From contig NC_053149.1 in NCBI RefSeq assembly GCF_016808335.1, forward strand, positions 56,225,922 through 56,289,921: a stretch of DNA of 64,000 bases, read 5' to 3'. Numbering within the stretch: the stretch's first letter is position 1; every line of letters begins with the position of its first letter. Origin of the DNA: Panicum virgatum. Lineage: Eukaryota; Streptophyta; Magnoliopsida; Poales; Poaceae. The notes under the pieces were generated by a model. The model had not been told where the DNA came from, ran no database searches, and saw only the letters and a list, made by a program, of their open reading frames with translations. A program made the position numbers and the translations under genes. Positions 35,752 to 47,515 of the stretch are shown piece by piece.

Positions 35752-36565
35752 GGGTGTGATTGGTTCATTGGCTAGTTCTAGCCTGGTTAGAAAACTAAGT
35801 CAGGCTAGAGTTAACCAGGCTTAATCAGTATAATTCGTCTGTGTTTGGTTGGGTGGCTAGTAGTAGGTTTGTATTGTTCAATTTGTATTTGGTTGGCTGT
35901 AGATATTGGTAGGGTGACCTTGCATTGAATGTTGGTGAAATTACCACCTCTTTTTCTCTGCTCTTCTCTCCCACTCCGGTGAGTGAGGTCGTCTCCGTGC
36001 TCGAGGGAGTGGAGGCCGCTCCGCCGCCTGATGCGGCCGATGAGGGAGATAAGCGGTGACTGCGGCCCCGAGCTCGCCCCGGCCTCTCATCCCGTCCAGC
36101 TAGAACCGCCGCCGGCTCGCCGCTCTGTCCTTTGCTTCGCCTTCACTTGCGTGATGCGCCGCCACCAGTTCCACCGCAGCGCTGCCGCCCGCCCAGCCCC
36201 CAGTCAAGGGACTGTGCCGGCGCAGTGGGGGAGGCGCTGGCGGTGGGTGTCCGGCGCGTAAGTGGCGGAGGCCATCGATGAGCGCGGCGCGCTGCAGTGC
36301 AGCTGGCCACGAGCGGTGCAACAGAGGGGGAATGTGCGAGAGAGATGGAGGTGAGCAGAAGTGCAGAACGAGCTTTTGCACTACGGAAGCTTATGCAGCC
36401 TGTATAAGCTGGAAACGTCCGAATTTGGCGTTCCCCACAATGCAGACAAGAGGAGACTTTTTGCACTAGATTAACCAGACTGAGGAGGCAATGCAGGTTT
36501 CCAAACATCTATAGGCTGCATTGTGGAAGCCTGACTAAGGGATATCCACCCATCCAATCACACCC
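35752..36565. mobile_element. PIF/Harbinger-like non-autonomous element
   Basis: The inverted ends GGGTGTGATTGG and CCAATCACACCC are perfect over 12 bp, with a 3 bp direct repeat ATA (35749-35751 and 36566-36568). Length 814 bp. The interior has a GC-rich stretch (35960-36300), possibly captured host DNA; I see no transposase. A 3 bp duplication and GGGTGTG ends fit PIF/Harbinger better than hAT. Confidence 0.72.
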
Positions 36566-36568
36566 ATA

Positions 36569-37270
36569 ACTCCCTCGCAGCCGCAATAAGTGTCTCAAAT
36601 CCCCAACTACTCGCGGCTAGTGTATTGAAGCATCTCACCATCCGCTTACAACAATGTCCCAAATCGAGCTCATCCTTCTTCTATGCACTATGCACTAGAG
36701 ACAAAACAATTGCTGCCCTTGAACAGGTCCGACCTTACCGCCGTCTAAGAAATTCTAACATAATACATTTTCTACTCTAAACATAATACCTCCATTTGTA
36801 GTGAGGTCACGAGTTATAAATGTTGGTAGGAGTGACCATTATCGTGCGCACCTCAAATCGTGCAACTTTCAACCATCTAACCTCAAACTGAGGGTCTGTA
36901 CGTTCCATGTGGCTTTGCACTCTCGTTAAATTTTAACCTTAAATTTTAGTTAAAATTTAGCTCGCCCCTTTAGCACTCTCGTTTGAAAAAGCTAGTTCTA
37001 AAGTTTAACACCTTCGTCTATTAGCATCTCATTAGCATTTAGACGCAAACAGCGCCTATACGTTCCATGTGGCTTTGCACTTCATGTAAAAAAAGAAGAC
37101 GACGAAACCTGCGCTCCTCGATCCCAAATCTTTGTCCCCGCCGCCGCTCCTGCAGTCCGCCCCACATCCTCAGTGGGCCCTGCTGCTCTCTATCCTTCCC
37201 AATTTCTTTAATTCATCCTATGTTTTGTGTGTGTGGGTGCTTATATTTGTTTTTGAATGAACGGCACGTG
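36569..37270. other. Intergenic DNA with a 23 bp direct repeat
   Basis: No gene is recognised. TACGTTCCATGTGGCTTTGCACT occurs at 36899-36921 and again at 37059-37081. The AT-rich 137 bp between the copies may be a small insertion. Confidence 0.5.
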
Positions 37271-37740
37271 GCGAGTGCGTTTTTATTATTATAATAAAAA
37301 ATACAAAGTTACGGTCCTGTAAGGCCATAACCAAATAATAAAAAAAGAAAAATAACACCAGCAGGTTGAATTAGGGCATCAATACGCCAAACTCAACACT
37401 ACTCAACAAATCAGGCCGGTCGGATTGGAGCATCGACGCAGTTGTACAACTCATCTCCACAGCAACTCCATGCGACAAATTCAGCAGAAGCAGAGCTCGC
37501 GGCGCTCACCGAAACCATCCACACTCATATAGTTGCCGAGAACTCTAGACGTGACCCTGCGTCGACAGGAACCGAAAGATGCAGACCGCACAGCACCGGG
37601 AAGACCGCCGCCATGCGGAATCCACCGCCGCCGTGCCGCTGCAACACCACCGACCACCTGACGGAGTGATACCACTAAAATCGGACCTCTCGTAGGCTGC
37701 CTCGCAGTCACCACCACGATAACACAACGCTCGGGGTGCC
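37271..37740 (-). mobile_element. 3' end of a retroposon family, homologous to 60410-60930
   Basis: In minus orientation it reads CGTTGTGTTATCGTGGTGG, then GCATGGCGGCGG-like text, and ends with GGCCTTACAGGACCGTAACTTTGTA and an A/T-rich tail. The same order of sentences occurs on the plus strand at 60430-60930. Tail composition suggests a non-LTR retroposon copy. No target duplication was found here. Confidence 0.55.
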
Positions 37741-38764
37741 CGTAAATCGTATGCACCCGATCAAACGGCGTTTTAAAACTATCCTTTTAGAACGCCGGCC
37801 ACCATTAGTCACCGATAATTGAGGGTAGGAGTAGTATAACGCGAGCTGTGTGACGTTTGACAGCAGTGTGCTTTCCGACTTTTAAATTTCCTGATGGTGA
37901 CGACGGGCCGCTGCTAGTTTTCCTTCTTTTCCGCCCTAAAAATCGATTCTCACGAGCTCCGGTACCCAATTTCAAACATGGTGCACGAGCACGAGGCGTC
38001 GAGGCTGAGCTCACGAGCTCAGCTGCTCGGACTTTTTCAGAGGCCTGAGCGGCCTCTGTTTAGCTCAGCGAGCTGGGGTTCCGGTCTTGTTCCTCCGTCC
38101 ACCAAGACAACACGTAAAACCAGTTTTAGTGGAAGTTTTATGGGCGCAATTATAAAAGCTTAAAATTAGATAACTGTGCCAGAGAGTTTCATGGTGCTCA
38201 TATCTCATAAAACTCTAGCCTTATCTTTTCTTGCCATGTCAGCAAAGTTAATGATATTTAATATTATGAAATCTTCTATGAAACTTCCATTGAGACTGAC
38301 CTGACCGGTCCTAGTCGGCAATTCTATTTATCGTGCACGTGGCTGCCAGCCATCGCGTCGCAGAAGCCGAGAAGCGCATGTCCGCTGTGCTGTTCGGGCG
38401 TTCCGCTGTGCTGGACGGTGGCGTTGTCTTTTTTTTTATATCCGGCCTACTATTCCACTTTCCATTAGGTCGGTCCGTAATAATTGAACACATGTTGTCG
38501 TATCTATTCGCCACATCTTCGGTTCTCGGTTTTCCATGTAGGGGTGATAATTGATTCACCGTTCTCATTTCACCATTATTTTAATTTTGATAATTGATTA
38601 AGTTGGACAAATGACAATGATTCTTGTTTCTTTCTTCTAATCCTATTTTTACTTCTTTAATTTGCTTTGGTTTTTGCCTTCATGCATTAGGTACCGGGTG
38701 TTTATTCATCGCGCGCTATTGCACATCGTTGTGTCGCAAAAGGCTTCCCCCAATTCTATTGTAC
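37741..38764. other. Intergenic DNA
   Basis: No gene or complete element is recognised on either strand. GC content falls from left to right. Confidence 0.45.
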
Positions 38765-40145
38765 AATCCTTTTAGCGTTTTGAAGTGTTTAATAATATTT
38801 ATAATTCTGGAACATTTTGAACGGTTTAACTACATGTATTCAGAACTTTTTTAAATATTCTAATGTTCCAGTACAATCTTGAAATATTTTACAAACTGTT
38901 TCAGAACAATCTGAAATGATTTCCAAACAAACCCATTGTTCGCCTAAACAGTTGTTTTGCCCGTTTACACAGTACACAGTGGTATATCATTTCCGTTTAA
39001 TTGGTTACTTCGACCGTTTAAACGGTCATTTTTCCTGTTTAAACATCCGTTTTACCTGGATAATGAGCTAAACGGCAGGTGACCGACTATTTACCGTTTA
39101 GCATTTAGGATAACACCGAACAAACCTGAAATATTTTTTAATCATTCAAAACATTATGAAGTGTTTAACACTATTTACTGAGAAGTTTTCTTGTAAATAT
39201 CTTTTTCAGCACAATCTGAGATGTTCCCAAACTGATCTAAATGTTTCGGAACACTCTAAAATGTTTCCAAACAAACCTGAGTTATTTTTAATTATTAAGA
39301 ACATCATAAAATGTTCTAAACTTTTAAAAATGTTTCCAAAACAAATGTGAAATATTTTTTTAATCATTCAGAACATTACAAAGTGTTTAACAACACATTA
39401 TTGAGAATTTTTTTTGTCTCAAAAATTTCTCAGAATTTTTTTTTTGTAAACAATATTTTAGAACATTCTGAGATGCTCCCAAATAAATCAAAAATGTTCC
39501 CAAACAAAGTCTTGAGTGTTTTAGAACTAAATAGATTTCAAACAAATACAATGTGTTCAGAACTTTTGGAAATGTTTAATGTTCCAGAAGAATTTTGAAA
39601 TGTTTCCCAAATATATCTGAAATGTTTTGGAACATTCTAAAATGTTTTTCAAACAAATCTGAAAATATTTTTAATCATTCAGAACACTATGAAGTTTTTA
39701 GCAGCATTTTTTGGGAACTTTTTGTGAATATTTTTTCCAGCACACTGATGTTCCCAAACTAATCTAAATGTTTCGGAACACTAAAATATTTCCGAACAAA
39801 CATGAATTGTTTTTAATTATTTCAACATTTATTTATAATTTTTTGAAATATTCTAATGTTCCAGTGCAATTTTGAAATATTTTCCAAACATATCTGAAAT
39901 ATTTCAGAACAATATGAAATGTTCCCAAAATTTTAAATTGTTTAACAACATTTAATCAGAACTTTTTGAAATGTTCTAATGTTTCAGTACATATCTGAAA
40001 TATTTCGGAACAATTTGAAAAGTTTCAAACATTTAGAACCTTTCCAAATTGTCTAACAATATTTTACTATCAAACTTTTCTTGTACACACAAATATTTTT
40101 GGGAACACTGAAATATTTTGGAACTAACCTGAAACAAATCACTTT
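38765..40145. repeat. 1.4 kb degenerate repeat array of GAAC/GTTC boxes
   Basis: An AT-rich tract made of endlessly varied copies of phrases such as CTGAAATGTTTCGGAACATTC and TAAAATGTTTCCAAACAAA. The units are about 35-60 bp, not strictly periodic, and many contain GAA-TTC inverted boxes. A sub-block (38940-39115) contains the perfect 16 bp palindrome GACCGTTTAAACGGTC (39012-39027) and several CCGTTTA boxes. Open frames here are chance. It may be the subterminal or internal part of a large DNA transposon, but no ends or transposase are visible. Confidence 0.7.
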
Positions 40146-41027
40146 TGAAGCAAATGTTCTTCAAACGATAGCTTAATGGGCCGGGCCCCAGCTTCCGCTC
40201 CCGCTCCCGTGAGGCGCGGGGCGCGCCCCAAGCTTTCTGCGACGTGATCACGTGGAGTTGCATAAAGCGACATATAGACGCCTCCCTCCTAGTTCGCCAC
40301 CGACCCGGATCGGATCGGATGCGGGGTCGGCAGCTGTGTGAGTGTGTGCTCCCGGGCCCCGTGCAAGTTGCAAGCCAGAGAATCCAGGATAATGATTGGC
40401 GGACGCTCCGAAAACGCAGCAAAAATATCGGGAAAACACAAGATACCGGTGAGCCGTCCGAGCTGGGCGCTGTCGACCTGTCGCGCGAGCGCCGAGTAGA
40501 CGAACCCGAGATGCCGGGAGCCGAGCGTTCGCAGTCGCGGGCGCCGCCAAGATCCGGTGCCCATGTCGTGTCGTCCTGCCGCAGGAAGAATCAGGCCGCG
40601 TCACGGCACGGCACGGCAGCTCCCCGTGTCACGACGACTCGGCAGGTCGCCGCCGCTGTACAGCCGCGGCAGCAGCGATCCGCCGTGAGTGCGGCTCGTC
40701 AGTCCACCGTACGTGAAAACTTGGCCGTCTCGGCGCTTCAAAGTTCCGCGAATGTTTTCCATGCGGGGGTGCTGCCGTGGTGGCGTCGGGACGTCGACGG
40801 CGGCGTCTCGAACGGAAGGAGCAGAGGACAATGCATCGCGCTCATCATCTCCTTGTCAGAGGGAGATGATCGGGGCAAGCAAAACAAAAACGGCGGCGTC
40901 CTGCACGACACGGCGGCGCTCCCAAGTCCCAACCGTATGTGGGCCAGCTGGTGCTTTCCAGTTGGGCCTAGCGGTCTCCAGGCCTCCAACGACGGCCACC
41001 AGGCCCAAATAGTTTGGAAGCTAAACT
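40146..41027. other. GC-rich unassigned DNA
   Basis: GC rises sharply at about 40180. Long open frames exist on both strands (for example 40244-41029 plus strand), but none has recognisable domains, and codon usage looks like composition only. Possibly a promoter or first-exon relic or captured gene DNA. Confidence 0.4.
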
Positions 41028-41043
41028 AGATGTAGCAGCTCGT

Positions 41044-42239
41044 GTTGTCCTCTCTTCCTCTCGGTGTTTCTAGGCGCTACAGTAAACCGAGGCGACGCGA
41101 GAGGCGATTCTTGTTTCCTCCGCCGATTCGTCGTCTCCCTCGTCTCTGCCGCCCTCGCTGGCATCGGAGAAGGAGGGGGTTCGATTGAATCGGCGGCAGA
41201 TCGGTTCTCCTGTGTATACTAGTTATACAGTAGGATAGTTGCTCGGTGGCGGTGTGATGGCCGCCGGTTCTTTTGTCCGATGGAGTGGCACTGATGGGGG
41301 TGGTGTTGGACTGTTGGTGGATCTGATGACGTCCGGGTTCACCTTACCGCCTGTAAATCGTCGGTTACCGGTGATTTTACCGATACCGCTACTGAACGGG
41401 ATGTGGTTACCGATCGGGTAAGCGGTATTTTCCGATTCAAAATTCAAAAATACAAAAGTCAATTTTTTTTCTTCAAAAAAACAGTTACTGATACAGTAAA
41501 AACGGTAAGGTGAACCCTGGGTGACGTCGGTGAATCCGATGCTTCCTTCTTGCGTGGTGCTCCATGGAAAATAAGTTCCCTCCTCGGTGGTGCAGGCAAG
41601 GTTGGCCGTTGGTGTCTTCGCCGACCTTTGCTTCATTCCGTCCTGGAGGTGGGTGTCTCTCACCCTGTGTTGCTACAGCTACAGCGTGCGACGGCGGAGG
41701 TGTGCAGAGGTCGACGCCAAGTTGTGTGTTGGTGTGGGCGTCTTCTGCATCTCCGGCAGTTTCCCCGACACGGTGAGAAGCAGCAACATCAGGTTCGGTT
41801 TCTTCCTAGCCTTCGTCGTCATCGACGGTAGCTCTGGAAGGTAAGTTTACTAGCTCGATGAGATGCCGGGTTGGTCTTGGGTTACCACCTTATCTGGTGG
41901 ATTTCATCCCCCTCGGGGTTCGTTGTCGTCCGGTGTGCCAGGGACTCTGGTATCTGCGGTGTCAGATTCCTCAGTATTCGACAATGTTGTCCAGTCGGGT
42001 TGTTCAACGTCTAAAAAGCAAGTCAATTTCGATTTGCTGCACAAGACGGCAACAAAAAATTGTGTGGCTTCGTCGGAGCGGTGGTCGGCTTCGGGCAGCG
42101 TCATCCGGCCGCCGATGGCGAGGAAGACCAAGAGTTAACAAGAAATAATTTTCTTTTCTTCCAAAGATGTTCTTGTAAGATTTGGGATGTAAGCACCAAA
42201 ATTTTTATATGAAATATAACCCGGTTTCTAAAAAAAAGA
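41044..42239 (+). mobile_element. Non-LTR retroposon with 16 bp target duplication
   Basis: The block ends in CTAAAAAAAAGA and is flanked by an exact 16 bp direct repeat AGATGTAGCAGCTCGT (41028-41043 and 42240-42255), the signature of target-primed reverse transcription. It is 1196 bp including a nested MITE. The body is GT-rich non-coding text similar in style to the retroposon at 58472-60931. No RT domain, so it is a 5'-truncated LINE or a non-autonomous passenger. Confidence 0.82.
41334..41519. mobile_element. MULE-type MITE nested in the retroposon
   Basis: The inverted ends CGGGTTCACCTTACCG and CGGTAAGGTGAACCCTG are nearly perfect. The flanking 9 bp GATGACGTC (41325-41333) and GGTGACGTC (41520-41528) differ by one base. 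It is 186 bp and AT rich. A 9 bp duplication suggests Mutator. Confidence 0.75.
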
Positions 42240-42255
42240 AGATGTAGCAGCTCGT

Positions 42256-43560
42256 CTGACGTCTCACGGTAATTACTGGCTGAGACCTGAGGTTGCATTT
42301 TGTGATAGGAACTGGATTTCAAGACATGTGATGTGATCCGTTCGTGAATGGATCTTGTTTTTTTTTAAAAAAAAATCATCAGATCTGGATAAAGTTGTAG
42401 TATCTGAATGCCTGAATGGATCTGGCTGAGTCATCGTATTTTATCTGAAAACGACATGGACTTTTAATCTTTGATATCATTTACGAGTCATCGGTCCCGG
42501 TTTTTTAATAAACTAGTGATTTGCGCGCGCCCATGCGCGCGTTGCCTTTTCTTACTAGAAAGCCTTTTAAGTTAGCATCCTGCATTATCATTTATTAGAT
42601 AATGTTTACTGAACATAATTTTTTGGTTGAGCAAATAATGCATATACATATATGAAATGGCTGCTCAATAGCATAGTTGTTATTGTTACTTTATCTATAA
42701 AGTAACGGTATAACTCAATAAATCATTTGTTATATTGCTACTGATATTTGTACAGATTTGTTGAGGCCACCTTCATCTGCCAGGTTCACAACCGCAAAAT
42801 TTGCCACCTCTTAGCTTTCATGGTTCTATATCCATCTCTCTGGGAAATTAGAAATATTATAATTATGAACTAAAGGCAATCAACATCTTTAAAGCAGCAC
42901 AGATTAATATGCATATGACAAAAAACTATCAAATCGTAATCGAAGATTACAATTATATCCTTTATAGATTATATAAATGTTGGGATAGCGATCTACATTA
43001 ATCCAAACCTTGTAGCTCCCTCTAATTGTGTTTATTAGTGTGACACCGTAACTTTTTGAGACAAACACTCTAATTGATTAATCCAAATTGAGAAAAGGAC
43101 AGTGAACTCCTAAAAACATACCAAATGTTGTCACACGGTTATTGGTAGAATGGTTTGACCAGTGCAAATGTAATTATTAAAGTTCAAAAATAACATCTAA
43201 AATTTTATTCTCGTCTGTTCAATATATTCATTTATACCATTGAATTAGATTAGGAAAGCAAGGTATTTGCAACAATTATTGTACATGACTTAATGGTAAA
43301 GAGTAATACCAAAATGTATAAATAAAAGATGCATATTAAAAGTTCTAATATTATAATATTGCACAGAACAGTAAATACGATTACTATATTTGAAATCATA
43401 AATAATTTACAAGTCCTATGACGTTTCCCAACAATTAGAAATAAAAAACTGAGAATTTGCAGTTGCCCTGAACTGAATAAAAAGTACTATCAAAAAAAGA
43501 GTAATTATTAAGGTTTCCATAAATGTAGACCGCACTGCATACCTCAAATTGTCAGTGTCC
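42256..43560. other. AT-rich intergenic DNA
   Basis: No gene is recognised. AAACTAGTGATTTGCGCGCGCCCATGCGCGCG occurs in parts near 42512-42542, where GCGCGC-CCAT-GCGCGC forms a hairpin; the same style of GC palindrome recurs at 43586 and 44000. Confidence 0.4.
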
Positions 43561-43569
43561 TTGTCTGAA

Positions 43570-45440
43570 GAAACTAGTTGAATACCCCGCGCGTTGCTGC
43601 GGGATTTCAGGGCAAAAATGTTGAAGTTGAGTGTGCTGAAAATATAGAGTTACAAGTTGCAGCCAATTTTAACATTGGATATATATGGAATGATTGTATA
43701 TAAGAAATGCTTAAATACTAACGTAGATGTACATATAAGAAGTTCTAGTTGCCAAAACTGATAAAAAGATGAACTATAATAGTTATGATATGGACATTTT
43801 AATTTTATTCTAGGACAGTAACACACATTGCATTCAACTGAAAAAACAACGTACGAAAGCCAGATGGTGCGAGAATGACCTGTGAATACGATGTGAAGGA
43901 GAAAGGTCGGCACTTTTGGCAGGTCTAAGAGCGGGCAGGTCTTGCCATGGCGGAGGACCAGTCGAAAGACAACCAGGATGTTTACTTGGTGGATTCCCCG
44001 CGCGTTGCCGCGGGTATGGCGGAGTGTATTCCCCACGCGTTGCTGTGATAATTTTCTTGTGTTCTTTGTATATGAGACGACTTATGCATGCCTCAAAGTG
44101 TGTTCACATCTAATTTAATTTTGTTGCACTGCAAAAGAGAATGGTTCATTGTTTGCAAAATAAGTCATGATACAGAGGAATGTTTATTTGAACCTTCGTG
44201 GGAACCCAACGAATTTTATTCCATGATAAAAACAATAGTAGTTGGTGCTAGTGATGGTGTTCTGCATATGTACTAAGCAAGACCTTAATTCGACCGGGCT
44301 CTTAAACATTGTCATTGAGATATCGATGTTCACATGAATTTTGCATAGCTGTTGCATTCTTCAGACCAAGATAAAAAAAAAAGCTGGAATAGTTCATATA
44401 CACAATGCTCATCATGACGATGTCACGATGAAGTGGCAAAAAACTGATCTCATCTAAGACTTTACACATACTATGATCTGATGCAGGATTCATGGTTGAG
44501 AGATTGACAAAGAAATTGGAATAGTGAGACTGCAGGATACAATATAAAATAACAAAATAATTTCTAGATAAGCGTCAGCATATGGTAAAGCAAACCATCA
44601 CTGTGAACTTGCCGCACTGCGTTGAGGGAGGGAACACAGCCCAATGCCCAGCAACCGGGGATCGCATCTACTTATAGGCGTCGTCCACGATCATCTTGTT
44701 GAGGACGGAAGATCCGATCGATGGTTCGGAACGCCAGCCTCGCCGGCCGCCGATACGGTCGATGACGCTGACCCAACGCAAAGGATGCAGTCGCTAATGC
44801 GGAAGCGGAAGGAGCCCAGCATGAACTTGCCGATGATCTTGCTGATGTGCACACGATAGCACCAGCGCTGCCGTGGCGGTACGTTCCTCCGGAACAGCCA
44901 CTCCACCTCCTGCTCCGGATCCTCGACGGAGAACCTATCATGACGCGGCTCGGCGGCCGCCGGCCACACGCACGAAGATCGGAAATTTGTAGAGAGATAT
45001 GAACAGGTGACCGAGCCATCGCTGGATCGCTAGATGTGGCAATAAATAAATAGTGTTGTCATGACTACCCAGTTGAAAAGCCAAGAATTGATGGTGGCAT
45101 GGAGAAACGAAGAGACGCGACGTATTGATAATGATTGCAAAATTTCTTGATGACAGGAGGGAGAAGCGAAGAGCTAGGTGACGTGAAATCTGCTAATGGG
45201 GATTTGGTGGGGCTGCTGAGGTGGCATAGCTGCATGTCGAGAGAATTCCTTAGTGGGGGGCCTTGTGTGAGTGAGTGAGATGGTGGATGTTGGATCATCA
45301 GACGTATAGGAAAACAGAGAGAATGGAATCTAACAGTTTAGATTTAAGTGATGATGTGGTTTCATGTGGTTGCAGGAAAATCATAATTAATGATGTTTAG
45401 TGGATTGTGTCTATGCAAGATATATATATAGATATATAGA
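43570..45440. mobile_element. Possible transposon carrying a gene fragment (44691-44969)
   Basis: CCCCGCGCGTTGCTGCGGG (43587-43605) and CCCCGCGCGTTGCCGCGGG (43996-44014) are near-palindromic motifs often seen in grass transposon ends. The right side ends in TATATATATAGATATATAG (45420-45438). Between them, minus strand 44691-44969 encodes a gene-like segment with EEVEWLFRR-like text (QEVEWLFRRNVPPRQRWC, HISKIIGKFMLGSFRFRI), unlike the AT-rich surroundings. No family was recognised. Element borders and superfamily are uncertain. Confidence 0.35.
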
Positions 45441-45765
45441 TAAACAAACGTTCTCTCAAACTGAGAATATGCTGCCGGCGGCGAAGGGATAAGCCGGCAC
45501 GCGCAGGCAGCTGCGTGCGGGAACCGATGGGGCCACCGCAGGGGCCGCATGCTCCAGGCCGGCACCAGCCAGCCGATGCGCATCGCTGACTGCGCGGGCG
45601 CCTCCCCCGCCCCGATTTCTAATAAAATCGCTGGTACTGCAAAGTTTTGGAAGCAGGGCAATTGTCTGATCACAAAGTAACAAGTCTTGTTCAATGTTCA
45701 GTACTCTGGCACAAATACGGAGAGCTAGACGGCACGCGCAAGGAATCAGAGGCATCGCGCGGGGA

Positions 45766-46496
45766 ATGGGCGACGAGGCGAGGGCGCGGCGGCTGGCCGC
45801 CATCGCGAGGAAGTGGCTGGAGGACCCCGCGTCGGGTACTCCGGCGATCTCAGCCGCGCCGGCAGCGAGCGAAGAGCTCAGCTCCCTGGTGATGGCCGGC
45901 GCGCGCGTCTCCCTCGCCGAGCGCGGCCGCGTGGTCTGCTCGCTCCGCGTGCGCGCCGCGCTCACGGTGCGTGTCTGCCCGCAGCCTCTGCACGCCCCCG
46001 CTCCTCCGAGCATTCGAGCCTTGATCTGACTCGCTCTGCTGCTTCCTGTTCAATTGTTCGTGGGTCGCGCGCGCAGGACGCGCAGGGGAGGTGGCACGCC
46101 GGGGCGATTGCGGCGGCGGTGGACAACATGTGCTCGGCGGTGGCGTTCACGGTGGAGGGCGCGCCCACGGCCACCGTCCTGTACAGCCTGTCCCACTTCT
46201 CGCCGGCCCATCCCGACGTGCGTGCGCGCGCGCGGCCTGTCCGATCGACAGTAACGCGACACCAGATCTTCCGTTTTCTACCCTCTCCCTTCATTCTGCG
46301 TCACCTGTTCCGGCCTCAATCGCAGGAGGAAGTCGAGATGGAGGGGCGAGTGGTGAACCGGAAGGGGAAGCTGACGTCTGCGGCGGTGGAGGTGCGCAAG
46401 AAAGAGTCCGGCGAGCTGATTGCAATCGGGAGGCAGTGGATTACACGAATTACACCTGCCTGGGCAACCAAGAGCAACAAAAGCAGCAAGCTCTGA
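45766..46496 (+). CDS. Acyl-CoA thioesterase 13-like protein (hotdog fold)
   Basis: Small thioesterase of the ACOT13/PaaI group, expected to hydrolyse acyl-CoA, probably in peroxisome or mitochondrion. Exons: 45766-45966, 46077-46217, 46326-46496. Introns are GT-AG and phase 0: donors at 45967 (GTGCGT) and 46218 (GTGCGT), acceptors GCGCAG and TCGCAG. Total 513 bp, 170 residues, the normal family size. Start ATG at 45766 gives MGDEARARRLAAIARKWLED; an upstream frame is GC noise. Key strings: GARVSLAERGRVVCSLRV, GRWHAGAIAAAVDNMCSAVA (helix of the hotdog fold with the His-Ala-Gly motif and downstream Asp), EVEMEGRVVNRKGKLTSAAV, ELIAIGRQWI. Reads intact. It converges on the LysM kinase gene, 1.0 kb away. 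Confidence 0.9.
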
Positions 46497-47515
46497 ACAA
46501 ATGTGAACATCTCTGAACATGTCAGTTCACAAGCAGCAACTCTTATCTTGGTTATCCGATATTGTAAGTCGTTTTGGCAAATTTAGATACATAAAATTTT
46601 GTTGTGCACCTAAATAAACCTTATATCTAGATGCCTGATAAAATTATACATCTAAATTTGCTAAAACGGTCTACAATTTAATTTAGAGTGCACCTAAATA
46701 AACCTTATATCTAGATGCATGATAAAATTATACATCTAAATTTGTTAAAATGTTCTACAATTTAATTTAGAACGGAGAGAGTATTTCAGAACTCGGTGGC
46801 TATCTATTTTCAACGCATTTTCGAAAGAAGCTGCTTTCTTGCTGGTATGGCATTTCCGTTGCGCTCCCACGACCCCATCCATCTATGGAGGAGGTGGGAC
46901 CGAGACCCGCCGTGCCAATGAACTTGCAAGGCGTCTATCAGATTCGCCTTCCCCAGGATCCTCTTGCAGCCGGATTGGATTACTCATTCGTTCTCCATGC
47001 CAGTATAATTTTCTTTTGAACAGCAGAGGCGCATGGAATTCCCACCCCAGCAGCTTATAGCACCTGCAAGCACAGAACAAAGCAAAGGGGCGAAGGGCCT
47101 TCCGTTTTCTGAAGTTACAAATCCCCAGGGATGTAAAGCGTATAATGAGCTCGTACAGTTTCTTCGCCTTTAGCAACTACCTACTCACAATTCACAAGGG
47201 CGCCCAATTCACAAGTGCGTTGCAGCCGCCGCCGCTGCTCAACTTGGATTTTCGATTCAGGCAGAGAACACACAGGCCAGTGCATAGCATAAGCAGAACA
47301 AACGAAACGACACATGGTGACATTCTGACATTGCATTGCATGGTAGATTCCTGTATACATACGTAGCTACATACTGTACCACTCACCAACAAATATAATG
47401 CACTATGGTAGATATTCTCCCAAAAGAAACCTAAAAACTGCTCAACTGGACAAGGGACCAGTAAGATATGTAGGGAAGAGCACGTAGAGCAACATCACGG
47501 ACCAGTGTGGCCGGA
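46497..47515. other. Intergenic region between two convergent genes
   Basis: Contains the 3' flanks of the thioesterase (+) and LysM kinase (-) genes and an 84 bp tandem duplication (46604-46771). Terminal text AACGGAGAGAGTA near 46772 resembles a decayed Stowaway end. No further gene. Confidence 0.5.
46604..46771. repeat. 84 bp unit, two tandem copies
   Basis: GTGCACCTAAATAAACC starts both copies at 46604 and 46688, and they match almost throughout. Sequence style (ATCTAAATTTG, CTACAATTTAATT) suggests the interior of a Stowaway-type MITE that duplicated in place. Confidence 0.8.

Noticed and set aside
40244..41029. 261-codon plus-strand frame
   Set aside because: No recognisable domain, low-complexity Arg/Ser-rich content and equally long frames on the other strand; best explained by GC content.
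43570..45440. Helitron
   Set aside because: I could not find a convincing 5' TC start with a CTRR end and a terminal hairpin in the right place, so no Helitron is claimed.
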